Assembly (NCBI RefSeq): GCF_005233515.1
Contig: NZ_QFZZ01000013.1
Location: 1-64,000 of the forward strand
Reading direction: 5' to 3'
DNA from: Pseudomonas sp. CFBP13508
Lineage (GTDB): Bacteria > Pseudomonadota > Gammaproteobacteria > Pseudomonadales > Pseudomonadaceae
DNA length: 64,000 bases
Of this stretch, positions 8,455 to 18,700 are shown in pieces. The position numbers and the translations under genes were made by a program. The notes under the pieces are model-generated. The model saw only the letters and a program-made list of their open reading frames with translations. It was not told the origin of the DNA and did not search any database. Every line of letters starts with the position of its first letter. Positions within the stretch are counted from its first letter, which is position 1.

Positions 8455-8909
8455 GTCAGCCGGGTGATTCGCTGAAGCTCGACAACCAGTTGTGCTTCAA
8501 GCTGTACGCGGCCTCGCGGGCGGTGATTCGTGCCTACAAACCGATGCTCGATCAGTTGCGCCTGACCTACCCGCAGTATCTGGCGATGCTGGTGCTGTGG
8601 GAATGGCAGGACGCGGCGCCGGAGCAACCGACGGTCAAGGCCTTGGGCGAACGTCTGGCGCTGGATTCGGGCACGTTGACGCCCTTGCTCAAGCGCCTGG
8701 AGCAGATCGATCTGGTCCAGCGTCGGCGCTCGGCGCGGGATGAACGCGAAGTGCATTTGAGCCTGACGCCAGCAGGGCAAGCATTGCGCGAGCAGGTTGG
8801 GCCACTGAAAGGGCGCCTGCTCTGCGACAGTGGCGTTGATCTTGACCGGCTCAACGACTTGCGCGCCGGCCTCGATCATTTGCTCGGGCAAATCAAAGCG
8901 CTGACGTAG
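8451..8909 (+). CDS. ospR: MarR-family redox regulator, OhrR/OspR type
   Basis: The 152-residue winged-helix repressor has the OhrR-type N-terminus LDNQLCFKLYAASRAVIRAY, in which Cys15 is at the position of the peroxide-sensing cysteine. TYPQYLAMLVLWEW, the recognition helix LDSGTLTPLLKRLE, and the wing with RRSARDEREV follow. OhrR proteins release DNA when the cysteine is oxidised by organic hydroperoxides. No ohr gene is adjacent; the partner is gpx, whose stop codon overlaps this start. The open frame extends to 8343, but ATG 8451 gives the family N-terminus. The 3' end overlaps the convergent sagS by 17 bases. The name ospR rests on recalled synteny with PA2825. Confidence 0.87.
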   Translation: MSQPGDSLKLDNQLCFKLYAASRAVIRAYKPMLDQLRLTYPQYLAMLVLWEWQDAAPEQPTVKALGERLALDSGTLTPLLKRLEQIDLVQRRRSARDEREVHLSLTPAGQALREQVGPLKGRLLCDSGVDLDRLNDLRAGLDHLLGQIKALT

Positions 8910-11256
8910 TCGGCATCCACTGGTCGAGCAGCGCGGCGAGTTCTTCGCGGCGAAACGGTTTGGCCAGATAGTCGCTCATGCCGGCCGCGCGGCAACGTTC
9001 GCGTTCCTCGGACATGGCATTGGCGGTCAGCGCAACAATCGGCAGATTCGGCCAGCGCCCGCTCTGGCGAATTTGCCGACTGGCTTCATAGCCGTCCATC
9101 ACCGGCATGTTGCAGTCCATCAGCACCAGATCGAAGTCGGCAAACTCCAGCTGATCCAATGCTTCGGCGCCATGGCCCGCCACCACCACATCGCAGCCAA
9201 GCTTGCCGAGCATGCCTTTGGCGACCAGTTGGTTGACCGGGTTGTCCTCGACCAGCAGCACCTTGCCCCGACGCGCGGACGGCGAGGCGTCCGCTTGCGC
9301 TTCGGTGAGGGCGGCGACCTCCGGTTGCAGAATCCGTCGCAGATGCTGGTACAGCGCGTTGCGCGCCAGCGGCCGGGCTTGCTGCTGCAAGGGGGCGAGG
9401 GCGGCGGCTTCTTCGCTGGGCAGAAAACTGCCGTAGGCAGTCACCAGCAGAATCGGCGCGGTGATGCTCGGGCGCAAACCGAACAGACACTCGGGGCAAT
9501 CAGTGATCAGGACGTCAGGATTCAGGCCCAGCAGGGAATCATCGATGGTGCGCTGCGTGTATTCCAGGCCCCACACCGGCAACAGGCTTTTCAGCAATTC
9601 CGCCAGGCCACTGCTGGCTGCAGTAATGGCGAGGACCTTGCCACGTAACGGCTGCGGAGGGAGGGCGCGAGTGTGGCAGGGCAGTGGCAGCTCTGCACAG
9701 AACTGGCTGCCGAAACCGCTTTCGGAGCTGATGGTCAGCCGACCCTGCATTGCCTCGCAGAGGTTATACGTCAGCGCCAGTCCCAGCCCGGTGCCGCCGT
9801 ACTGACGGGTGATACCGGCGCCGGCCTGGGTGAACGGCTGGAAGATTTTCACCTGCGCTTCCTGGGCGATGCCGATGCCGGTGTCGCAGACTTCGATGCG
9901 CACACCATTCTTGTGCGCCGACAGACGCACATCGACGCGACCGAAGCGGGTGAATTTCAGCGCGTTGGACAGCAGGTTGCTGACGATCTGCCGCACCCGC
10001 GTCGGGTCGCCCAGCACCAGCGCCGGGAAGTGCGGCTCGATCAGACAGGTCAGCTCGACGCTCGGAGCGGCATTCTGCGAAAGCAGGTTGGCGGTGTCTT
10101 CGATCAGCGAGCCGAGGTCGAAGGGGATGTTTTCCAGCTCCAGTTGCCCGGCGTCGAATTTCGACAGGTCGAGAATATCGTTGAGCAGTTCCACCAGCAC
10201 CTTGCCCGAGTCGTGGGCGATCGACAGTTGTTGCTGCTGTTCGGCGTTGAGCGGGCCGTCCAGCGACAGCGCGATCATCCCCAGCAGACCGTTGAGTGGC
10301 GTGCGGATTTCATGGCTCATGTTGGCCAGAAACGCCGAACGCGCTTCGGCCATGTCCAGCGCCGTGCGGCGTGCCACTTCAAGTTCTTCGTTGGACTGAC
10401 TGAGGCGGGCATTGATCGCCTTGAGTTCGGCGGTGCGCGCCGAGACGATGTCTTCCAGTTGCGCGAGGTATTCGGTCAGGCGGTTTTCCGCAGTGCGCCG
10501 TTGCTGGATTTCTGTGGCGATGTTTTCGAACTGCTGATTGGCGACTTTGACCAGCACGCCGATTTCATCGTTGCCGTGGCCGGCGGGGCACTCGAGCGTG
10601 GTCGGCTCGGCACTGCGCGGGTCGCGGCCGCTGAGTTCACGGATGACCCGCACCAGTGGTTTGGTCAGCATCACGTAGAACAGCGCCAGGAGGATCCCGG
10701 TCAGCAGCAGACTGCGGGCGAAACCGTTGAGCAGGGTGACTTCCGCGCGGCGTAAGAAGCGGCTGCCGAAGGCATAAGTGTCGACTTCAAGCTTGAGCAC
10801 GCCGAGGGATTCGTTGGGCAAGTGGTCGAGGTACAGGCGATCTTCGAAATGACGCTTGGCGCCGAACAGGAAGTCGCTGATCAGCCGATAGCTGCTCTGC
10901 AGTTCCGGGCGTTTGACGTTGGCCAGCACGGTATCGTTGTTGTCGATCAGTTGCGCGGCGATGATCGCCGGCGAGCGCAGCAGGCCCAGCGTGAGTTCCT
11001 GCGCCAGTTCGGCGTCGATGTTATAGGCGATGCGCGAGGCCGGATTGTGGCTGATTTCCAGCAGCGCGAGGATTTCCCGGTTGATGGAAGCGTCTTCGCT
11101 GGCATAATCGATGCCGATCTGCAGCAGACTGAGCAGGGTGCCCAGAATGAACCCGACCAGCACGGTAAGCCTGGCTTGCTTGTAAGACAGCCGGTGGGTG
11201 AATTTGATATCCATGGGTTGTTGAACCACTTCCGTTTCCCTTCGCTGCTCAAGCAT
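8893..11256 (-). CDS. sagS: SagS-like membrane hybrid histidine kinase
   Basis: A membrane segment near residues 28-50 is followed by a periplasmic sensor of about 130 residues. A second membrane segment near 180-200, a HAMP-like linker, a coiled coil, HisKA with phospho-acceptor His315 in MSHEIRTP, HATPase_c (DTGIGIA and GGTGLGLAL), and a C-terminal receiver with Asp714 (LMDCNMPVMDG) come next. The 787-residue length and position beside gpx and a MarR gene match what I recall of PAO1 SagS (PA2824), which controls the switch from motile to surface-attached growth through HptB and BfiSR. There is no HPt domain, so an external phosphotransfer protein is expected. The start is uncertain: ATG 11256 has a weak ribosome site, and the ATG at 11214 is an alternative. 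Confidence 0.85.
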   Translation of the reverse strand: MLEQRRETEVVQQPMDIKFTHRLSYKQARLTVLVGFILGTLLSLLQIGIDYASEDASINREILALLEISHNPASRIAYNIDAELAQELTLGLLRSPAIIAAQLIDNNDTVLANVKRPELQSSYRLISDFLFGAKRHFEDRLYLDHLPNESLGVLKLEVDTYAFGSRFLRRAEVTLLNGFARSLLLTGILLALFYVMLTKPLVRVIRELSGRDPRSAEPTTLECPAGHGNDEIGVLVKVANQQFENIATEIQQRRTAENRLTEYLAQLEDIVSARTAELKAINARLSQSNEELEVARRTALDMAEARSAFLANMSHEIRTPLNGLLGMIALSLDGPLNAEQQQQLSIAHDSGKVLVELLNDILDLSKFDAGQLELENIPFDLGSLIEDTANLLSQNAAPSVELTCLIEPHFPALVLGDPTRVRQIVSNLLSNALKFTRFGRVDVRLSAHKNGVRIEVCDTGIGIAQEAQVKIFQPFTQAGAGITRQYGGTGLGLALTYNLCEAMQGRLTISSESGFGSQFCAELPLPCHTRALPPQPLRGKVLAITAASSGLAELLKSLLPVWGLEYTQRTIDDSLLGLNPDVLITDCPECLFGLRPSITAPILLVTAYGSFLPSEEAAALAPLQQQARPLARNALYQHLRRILQPEVAALTEAQADASPSARRGKVLLVEDNPVNQLVAKGMLGKLGCDVVVAGHGAEALDQLEFADFDLVLMDCNMPVMDGYEASRQIRQSGRWPNLPIVALTANAMSEERERCRAAGMSDYLAKPFRREELAALLDQWMPTTSAL

Positions 11257-11379
11257 AGTCGATCATGCAGGGATACCGAGGTTCCCGAATCGCCTTGTAA
11301 CAAGGCTTGCTGAGGCGATTTTATCTGTGTGTCGTCGCTGGATCGTCATCATCACTGTGAAAGTGCCCGAGGAGAAGAC

Positions 11380-12270
11380 GTGGATTCCCGATTGAATGCT
11401 TTTCTTGAGCGCGCCGAGTCGGTTCTGGCGCGAATCGAACCACTGTTGCCGGCACCGCGCCCCGTCATTGACTGGACCACTTGCCTGGCGGCGCGCTGGC
11501 AGCGTGACGGGCGCAGCGGCTACCTGTTGCCGCTGGAAGTCAGCCTCGACATGCGTCTGTCCGACCTGATCGGCGTGGACCGGCAGTTGGAGCAACTGGG
11601 GCGCAACACGCAACAATTTCTCGATGGCATGCCGGCCAACCACGCCTTGCTCTGGGGCTCGCGCGGCACCGGCAAGTCTTCGCTGGTGCGTGCGTTGCTG
11701 GCCGAGCATGCCGCTGCCGGCCTGCGTCTGATCGAAATCGAACGCGATCACCTGGCAGACCTGCCACGCGTGGTCGAGCAAATTGCCAAATTGCCGCAAC
11801 GTTTCGTGCTGTTCTGCGATGACCTGTCGTTCGAATCCGGCGAAGGCGACTACCGCGTGCTGAAAAGCGTGCTCGACGGTTCGCTCGAGCAGGCCCCCGA
11901 CAACGTCTTGCTGTACGCGACCTCCAATCGCCGCCACCTGGTGCCGGAAAAGGAAAGCGACAACGAAAACTGGAAGCGCGTCGACGGCGAACTGCACCCG
12001 AGCGAAGCGGTGGAAGACAAGATCGCCCTGTCTGATCGTTTCGGCCTGTGGCTGTCGTTCTACCCGTTTACCCAAGAACACTTTCTCAACGTCGTCGAGC
12101 ACTGGATCGGCCAGTTGGCCGCCAAGGCCGGCCTGAGCTGGCAGCGCGACGAAGCACTGGACATCCTCGCCGTGCGCTGGGCCACCGGCCGCGGTAATCG
12201 CAACGGACGTTGCGCGTATCAATTCGCCCGCTACTGGGTGGGACTGAAATTGCTGGAGCACAAGGCATGA
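11380..12270 (+). CDS. DUF815-family AAA+ ATPase
   Basis: The 296-residue protein has Walker A GSRGTGKSSL and Walker B FVLFCDDLSFE, followed by the sensor-1-like LLYATSNRRHL. This is the DUF815 family of AAA+ ATPases, whose function is unknown. DNA before 11380 keeps the frame open back to an upstream ATG-like start, but GTG 11380 follows GAGGAG, so I choose it. The stop overlaps the ATG of the free-methionine-sulfoxide reductase gene by four bases, which predicts coupled translation. The gene is divergent from sagS across about 120 bases. The acidic insert near residues 205-215 (EKESDNENWKR) is typical of the family. Confidence 0.85.
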   Translation: MDSRLNAFLERAESVLARIEPLLPAPRPVIDWTTCLAARWQRDGRSGYLLPLEVSLDMRLSDLIGVDRQLEQLGRNTQQFLDGMPANHALLWGSRGTGKSSLVRALLAEHAAAGLRLIEIERDHLADLPRVVEQIAKLPQRFVLFCDDLSFESGEGDYRVLKSVLDGSLEQAPDNVLLYATSNRRHLVPEKESDNENWKRVDGELHPSEAVEDKIALSDRFGLWLSFYPFTQEHFLNVVEHWIGQLAAKAGLSWQRDEALDILAVRWATGRGNRNGRCAYQFARYWVGLKLLEHKA

Positions 12271-12749
12271 TTGATTTGCAACAAAGCGGCCAGGGCCTCG
12301 AAGGCTACGGTATGTTGGCTGCGCAACTGGAATCGCTACTGGCGGACGAGCGCGATTTCATCGCCAATGCCGCGCAGTTTTCCGCGTTCCTGTTCAACCA
12401 GCTCGATGATCTGAACTGGGCCGGTTTCTACCTCAATCGCAACGAAGAGCTGGTGCTCGGCCCGTTCCAGGGTCAGATCGCTTGCGTGCGCATCCCGTTC
12501 GGGCGCGGTGTTTGCGGCGCTGCTGCTGCCAGCCTGCAAACCCAGCGCGTCGAGGATGTGCATGCTTTCCCGGGTCACATCGCCTGCGACAGCGCCTCGA
12601 ACAGCGAACTGGTTGTGCCGTTGGTCAAGGACGGTCGACTGATCGGCGTGCTCGACCTCGACAGCCCGAAGCTGGCGCGTTTCGGCGCCGAAGATCAGGC
12701 CGGCATCGAGCAACTGGCGGCGATTTTCCTGCGCCTGACCGACTGCTGA
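12267..12749 (+). CDS. msrC: Free methionine-(R)-sulfoxide reductase (GAF-domain, fRMsr)
   Basis: The 160-residue single GAF domain carries the three cysteines of the fRMsr active site: Cys73 (IACVRIP), Cys83 (GRGVCG) and Cys107 (HIACD). SELVVPL and GVLDLDSP motifs follow. The enzyme reduces free methionine-R-sulfoxide with thioredoxin. The start at 12267 overlaps the stop of the DUF815 gene (ATGA). The end abuts the HD-GYP gene on the opposite strand with no spacer. Together with msrB and gpx in the same 5 kb, it adds to a methionine/thiol-repair neighbourhood. Confidence 0.9.
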   Translation: MIDLQQSGQGLEGYGMLAAQLESLLADERDFIANAAQFSAFLFNQLDDLNWAGFYLNRNEELVLGPFQGQIACVRIPFGRGVCGAAAASLQTQRVEDVHAFPGHIACDSASNSELVVPLVKDGRLIGVLDLDSPKLARFGAEDQAGIEQLAAIFLRLTDC

Positions 12750-15695
12750 TCAACCGCTGAGGCCAGCCTTGTGCAACAGGCTGGCCGTATCCACGCTGTC
12801 GATTTGCGCGGGATCGAGAAACCGCGTCGCGTACTGCATGTACACCCCCTCGTTGATAAACAGGCCAAACAACGGAGCATCGATGTGCGCTTCACGGCAC
12901 ATGGTCGCCATGATTCCCAGCGCCTCGCTCAACGACTTGGCTTTCTTGTAAGGGCGGTCGGCGGCGGTCAGCGCTTCGAAAATATCGGCAATCGCCATCA
13001 TCCTCGCCGGCAGGCTCATCTCCTCGCGTTTCAGCCGTTTCGGATACCCGGTGCCGTCCATTTTTTCATGATGACCGCCGGCGATCTCGGCAATGCTGTC
13101 CAGGTGGCCGGGGAAGGGCAGGTGGCTGAGCATCATGATGGTCTGCACCATGTGATGGTTGATGATGTAGCGCTCTTCGCGGGTCAGCGTGCCACGGGCA
13201 ATCTTCAGGTTGTACAGCTCGCCGCGGTTGTACTTGTACGCGGGTACATCGAGTTTGAAGCCCCAGGGATTGTCCTCCGGGATCAGTTCGTTCTTGTCGC
13301 GTTCGATCAGATGCTCGGGTTTGTCGGCCAGCAATCTTTCACTGACGGGCAGCCTCGGCGCCGGTGTTTTTGCCTGGCGGCGGTTTTCTTCCCAGGACAC
13401 ACCGAGGCGATCATCAAGTGTGCGCAGCCATCTGCGTTGCGCGACTTGCTCGAGGCGTTGCAGATCAGCCTCGGCCATGGCCTCGCCACCGAGATTGCAG
13501 CGGGCGACAAAGGCGAAGTCGTCATCGAGCATCAGCAACTCACTATCACGGGTGCGGGCCAGCGCCGCTTGATCTGCACCGTTCGCCAGCGTCTGCCAGT
13601 AGTTGATCCACACGTCACGCTTGAGCACCTCGAAGCGGGTGCGGATTTCGTGGATGCGGTCGTTGATGGTCTCGAGTTTGGTGGCTTTGTCGACCACGTA
13701 TTCCGGCGTCGTGACCTTGCCGCAATCGTGCAGCCACGCTGCGATGTGCAACGCCTCCCATTCATCCTCGCTCGGTTGGTAAGCGCTGAACGCCGGGTCC
13801 TGGCTCGCCGCAGCAGCCTGGGCGAGCATCAGCGTCAATTCCGGCACCCGCTGGCAATGGCCTCCGGTGTACGGGCTCTTGGCGTCGATCGCGCTGGCGA
13901 GCAGTTGGATGAAGGCGTCGAGCAGCTGTTTTTGCCGGGCCTGCAGACGCTGACTTTCAATGCTCACCGCCGCCGCACCGGACACCGCCTGCAAGAAGGC
14001 GATACGGTCGGGGCGCAGCTTTTCCAGATCGCCCGGCGCGCCGCTGTCATTGATCAGCAGAATCAGCAGGCCGATGGTTTCGTCGTGCTGGTTGTGCAGG
14101 CGGATCCCGATCAGGTGAATGCGCGGTGAGTCCATCGCCAAGAGGATTTGTTGCAAGTCGCCGGCCTGATCGAAACCCAGATGGCTGACAGTATTGTTGG
14201 CGCTGGCCAGTTGCTCGAACCAGGCCGGGCCGGTGTTTTTATGCAGCTCACGGCCCTGAATGTCGAACGCCTCCAGCGCCTGCGGCACGCCATTGATCAC
14301 CAGCCCGTAAGGTTCCATGCGCGCGCCGTCGGCTTCGCGCAGGTAGATCAGACCGGCCTGCGCCTGAGCGATCTGCACGGTTTCGAACAGCACGCGTTCG
14401 AGCAGCGGGGCAAAACGGGTTTCGGCGCACAGGCTGTCGGTGATGCGGAAGAAACTGCCCAGGGTTTCTTTCATCCGCGCCATCGACAGGCTCAATTGAT
14501 CGACTTCCAGTACGGGAGAGCGGCGCGCCAGCGGAGAACTGAAGTCGAAGCTGCGGATCGCGTCGGCTTCCTTGACCAGGGCATGCAGCGGCTTGACCAG
14601 AATCCGCGAAATCACCCAGCCCAATGGCAGGCACAGCAACAGGATGGCCAAGGTGATCAGCGCGCCTTGCCAGCGCATGCGCAAAGCATCTACCAGCAAT
14701 TCGTCTTCCGGCACCAGCAGCGCCAGTTGCAGACCTTTCGGCCCGCCTTCCTCGATGCTGGTGCGCGCGACGATCCATTGCCGGTCGTTTACTAGCAGAC
14801 GCTTGCCGATATTGTCGGAGCTGAGCAGCGCGTTCAGCTCAGGGCTGAAATCGGCGGCTCTGGCCAGACGCGCAGTGCGGTCATCGACGATCAGGCGATG
14901 GCTGTCGGGGTAGGCCACGGCGTTGCCGTCGGTGTCGTACAGCGCGATCTCTGTCGAGGGCGTGACCCGATGTTTGCCCAGGGCGGTCGACAGCGAAGCG
15001 AGGGTCAGGTCGGCGCCGATCACGGCATTCTCGCCGCTGCGCCGGGCCAGCGTGGTGCCGACATTGTGGGTCGAAAAAAATACATAGGGCTCGGTGGTGA
15101 TCTGCCCGGCCTTTTGCAGGGCGTCGCTGAACCAGGTCCGGCTGCGCGGATCGTATGGCTCTTCGGAATGTTCGCGGCGGTTGATCGGTGTCAGGGCCTG
15201 ATCGAAGAACAATGATTGCGAGCGCACGGTGCCTTGCGGCTCGTGCTCGATGCTCCAGACCTGATAGGCCGCCGCTTCCGGCGCCTGAAGCTGTGCCTTC
15301 AGAGCCGGCGTGCGCAGCGCGCGCACCATGAAGAAATCACCATTGGCGTAACCCAGATACAGCGACGCCAGCGCCGGGTTATCGGTGAGCGACTGGCTGA
15401 AGGGTTTGAGTAACGGCAGGCGTTGTTGCAGATCGCTGGCCTGGGCCGCCGGGGTGTCCGCCAGCAGGCTCAGCAGGTTGCGGATCGGCTGATAGGTTGC
15501 CTGCAGATCGAGGCGTACATCCTGTTCGATGCGGTCAAACAGCTTTTCGCTGCTCGACAGGATGATCTGCGTGGTCTGGTGGTAATTGAACAGGCCCAGC
15601 ACCACGCCCGTAAGCAACAGGAGAAAGGTGAACATGACGCTGATGTGCACGTGCAGCGGCAACCGGCGTTGCTCGGGGCGCAGTGGGCTGTGCAT
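12750..15695 (-). CDS. Membrane HD-GYP c-di-GMP phosphodiesterase with Cache, HAMP and GAF domains
   Basis: The 981-residue protein has an N-terminal membrane segment (residues 17-38), a long periplasmic region of dCache type (about 40-330), a second membrane segment (about 340-360), HAMP, a GAF-like region and a C-terminal HD-GYP domain. The HD pair is at 656-657 (LHDCGKV) and the GYP motif HHEKMDGTGYP begins at 875, so the metal ligands and GYP are intact. The two halves are about 218 residues apart, whereas typical HD-GYP domains have roughly 60-70; an insertion of about 150 residues lies between them. It likely hydrolyses c-di-GMP in response to a periplasmic ligand. GGAGAG precedes the start. 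Confidence 0.88.
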   Translation of the reverse strand: MHSPLRPEQRRLPLHVHISVMFTFLLLLTGVVLGLFNYHQTTQIILSSSEKLFDRIEQDVRLDLQATYQPIRNLLSLLADTPAAQASDLQQRLPLLKPFSQSLTDNPALASLYLGYANGDFFMVRALRTPALKAQLQAPEAAAYQVWSIEHEPQGTVRSQSLFFDQALTPINRREHSEEPYDPRSRTWFSDALQKAGQITTEPYVFFSTHNVGTTLARRSGENAVIGADLTLASLSTALGKHRVTPSTEIALYDTDGNAVAYPDSHRLIVDDRTARLARAADFSPELNALLSSDNIGKRLLVNDRQWIVARTSIEEGGPKGLQLALLVPEDELLVDALRMRWQGALITLAILLLCLPLGWVISRILVKPLHALVKEADAIRSFDFSSPLARRSPVLEVDQLSLSMARMKETLGSFFRITDSLCAETRFAPLLERVLFETVQIAQAQAGLIYLREADGARMEPYGLVINGVPQALEAFDIQGRELHKNTGPAWFEQLASANNTVSHLGFDQAGDLQQILLAMDSPRIHLIGIRLHNQHDETIGLLILLINDSGAPGDLEKLRPDRIAFLQAVSGAAAVSIESQRLQARQKQLLDAFIQLLASAIDAKSPYTGGHCQRVPELTLMLAQAAAASQDPAFSAYQPSEDEWEALHIAAWLHDCGKVTTPEYVVDKATKLETINDRIHEIRTRFEVLKRDVWINYWQTLANGADQAALARTRDSELLMLDDDFAFVARCNLGGEAMAEADLQRLEQVAQRRWLRTLDDRLGVSWEENRRQAKTPAPRLPVSERLLADKPEHLIERDKNELIPEDNPWGFKLDVPAYKYNRGELYNLKIARGTLTREERYIINHHMVQTIMMLSHLPFPGHLDSIAEIAGGHHEKMDGTGYPKRLKREEMSLPARMMAIADIFEALTAADRPYKKAKSLSEALGIMATMCREAHIDAPLFGLFINEGVYMQYATRFLDPAQIDSVDTASLLHKAGLSG

Positions 15696-15744
15696 TGCAG
15701 GCTCTCCATGAATGTTTAACTCACTGCTCAGCGCCCAAGCATAG

Positions 15745-18700
15745 TTAAGACTCGCTCACTGTGCCTTGATCGGCCAAGGTCAATTGATCCTGCAAGGCTT
15801 GCTCCAGTTCGAGCATGGCCTGGCTGGTTGCCGCCCAGCGACGGGCAATCTCCTTTGACGCGAGCGCTTGCTGACAAGCTTCCTCAAGGGCATCGCAACA
15901 TTCGATCAATCGTGATGCCTGCGCGATGCGTGCGGCGCCCTTGATCTTGTGCGCGACCACTGCCAGCGCTTCGCGATCATCCTCGGGCGAGAGCCTGAGC
16001 AGTTCCTCGCGGTCGAGGCGGCTGCTTTTGAGCAATTCAACCAGCATGCGGCGGGTCTGCGCCGGGTGGTTGCCGGTCAGCAGGCTCAGACTTTGCAGGT
16101 CGAATACCAACGCGGATGAGGCCGGCGTGATGCCGTCGATCCACTGCCCGAGCAACGTCAGACTCAACGGTTTGAACAGGCAGTCGTTCATGCCGGCAAG
16201 CTTGCAACGCTGGATTTCTTCGGGCTGGGCATTGGCGGTGAAACCCAGCACGGTGCACGGCCGGCGGCGATTTTGCAGTTCAAGCTGGCGGATGGCGCGG
16301 GTCATCTCGTAGCCGTTCATCAAGGGCATGTTGCAGTCGACGATCACCAGATCGAAATGATCGGCCTTCCATCGTTCCAGACCGCTGCAGCCGTCCTCGG
16401 CAATGCTGAACCGATGGCCGAGAAACTCCAGTTGCTGACACATGAGCAAACGGTTGGCCGGATGGTCGTCGACAACCAGGACATGTAACGGCGTTGCCGA
16501 TGGCTTGATCAACGGTTCGCTTTTCGGCGGATTGGCTTTCACCGGCACGCTGTCCAGCGGCAACGAGACGCAGACCTGAGTGCCGATACCGGGCTGGCTG
16601 CTCAACTGCAGTTGCCCGCCCATCATTTCGCACAGATTGCGACTGATGACCAGGCCCAGGCCGGCACCGTTTTTTGCCTGTTGACTGCCGTTACTCGCCT
16701 GCGAGAAGGGCTCGAACAAGCGCTGTTGATCTTCGGCGCTGATGCCTGAGCCACTGTCCTGCACGGTCAGTTGCATCAATGCTCGACCAGCAGCGTCTGA
16801 CGAGATCAGGTCGAGGCTGATCCGCACGTGGCCAGACTCAGTGAACTTGATCGCGTTGCTGACCAGATTGGACAGCACCTGCTTGAAGCGCAGCGGATCC
16901 AGATACACATCAACGGCCGGGTGCGGCGGGTTGAAGACGACTTGCAAGGCGAGGTTTTTCTGTCGGGCCAGGCCGTCGAAAATGCGTGCAACGGACGTCA
17001 CCGTATCGACCAGATTGATCCATTCCGGGCACAGGCTCAGGCGCCCGGACTCGATACGCGCAATGTCCAGAATATCGCCGATCAGCCCCAGCAGATCCTT
17101 GGCCGAATGGTAGGCGGTGTCGATCGAAGCGCGATCGGGGTGCTGCGGTTCAATGCGGCGCAGGGTCAGTTCGAGCATGCCGATCACGGCGTTCATCGGC
17201 GTCCGGATTTCGTGGCTCATGGTCGCCAGAAAGGTACTCTTGGCTCGGTTCGCCTCGTCCGCCTGCTCCTTGGCCGCGCGCAACTCTTCGAACAATTGGC
17301 GGCGCTCACTGATGTCTATCCAGCCGCCGATAATGCCTTGAACGTCGCCGCTGGAGTCGCGATAGGGAAGAATCCAGTGGTAAATCGTCAAACGGCGGTT
17401 GCCGATGTGCAGGGGGCGGTCGAGTATCAAGGGAGTGCCTTCGGCGATGACTCTCTGGTAATCGGCCTGGAACGCCTGCGCTTCGAAGGCATTGCCGAGT
17501 GTGCCTTGCATGACATCTTTGCCAATGATGTCCTCGCGTCTGGCGTTGAACGCCTCGAGATAGCTGTCGTTGCAACTTTGCAGCAGGCCCTGTCGATCCC
17601 GGACATAGATCGGGTGCGGCGTACCGTTGACCAGCGACCGCATGAACTCCAGCTGATCGTTCAGCGCACGCTCGGCGGCCTGGCGCTGTTTGATCTGGTG
17701 GCGCATGTAGGCGTTCCAAGTCAACAACAGCAGCAGGATCAGGCCGGCGGCGGCAATCACCTGATAGAACAGGCGCTGATAGTTCTGCCAGATGTTCTGG
17801 GACGCGGTGGAGTAACCGCGCCAGCGGCCGTTGATCACGCCGAGCTCCTCGGGAGCGATGCTCAGCAGCGCCTTGTTGATGATCGAGGCCAGCTCGGTGT
17901 TGTCACGGGCGGTTGCCAGGGAGAAGGCGGCCTGGCTGGTGCCGATCGTGGTGGTGATTTGCAGTGGCCGGTCAAAGATGCGCGAGGAGATGAAATAGTT
18001 GGCGATCACCAGCGAGTTGACGGCGCCGTCGACGTGGTTGTCGGCGAGCATCGACACGGCGCTGAAGGTGTCGGGGGTTTCGATCAGTTCGATGCCCGGA
18101 AAATTCTCGTGGAGGTAAGCGACCAGCGGATTGCCCTGAGCGATCGCCAGTCGCTTGCCTTTGAGTTGGGCCAGGTTGGTGGGGCTGTCGGCGCTTTTGC
18201 GGGTCAGCAGCACATAGGAGTTTTCCAGATACGGGCGACTGAAACTCAGGTTTTTTTCACGTTCTGCGCTGGGCAGCAGGGCGGCGATCAGATCAGCCTT
18301 GTGGTTGTCGATCTGCCTGATCATTTCCGCATCGTTGCGACTGCGCTGAACCTCGAAACGCAGGCCGGTACGCAAGCGGATCAGCTCGAGCAGGTCGGCG
18401 CTGATGCCGCGAAAATTGCCGGCGCTGTCGAAGAAGGTCAACGGTGCGTAAGCTTCATTGACCACCACGCTGACGATGGGGTGACGCTTGAGCCAGGCCT
18501 GTTCGCGTTGGGTCAGTTGCAGTTTTTTGTCAGTCAGCAACATGTCGCTGCCAGCGCTCCAGCGCTTGGCGATGTCGTCGCGCTGGGCGCTTGGCACCGC
18601 GGTGAGCACGGCGTCGATGATGCCCAGCAGCTGGGGATTGCTGCGCCTTACGGCAAAGCTGAAGCCTTGCGCTTCCTGTTTGCCGAAATTGGCCATGCGG

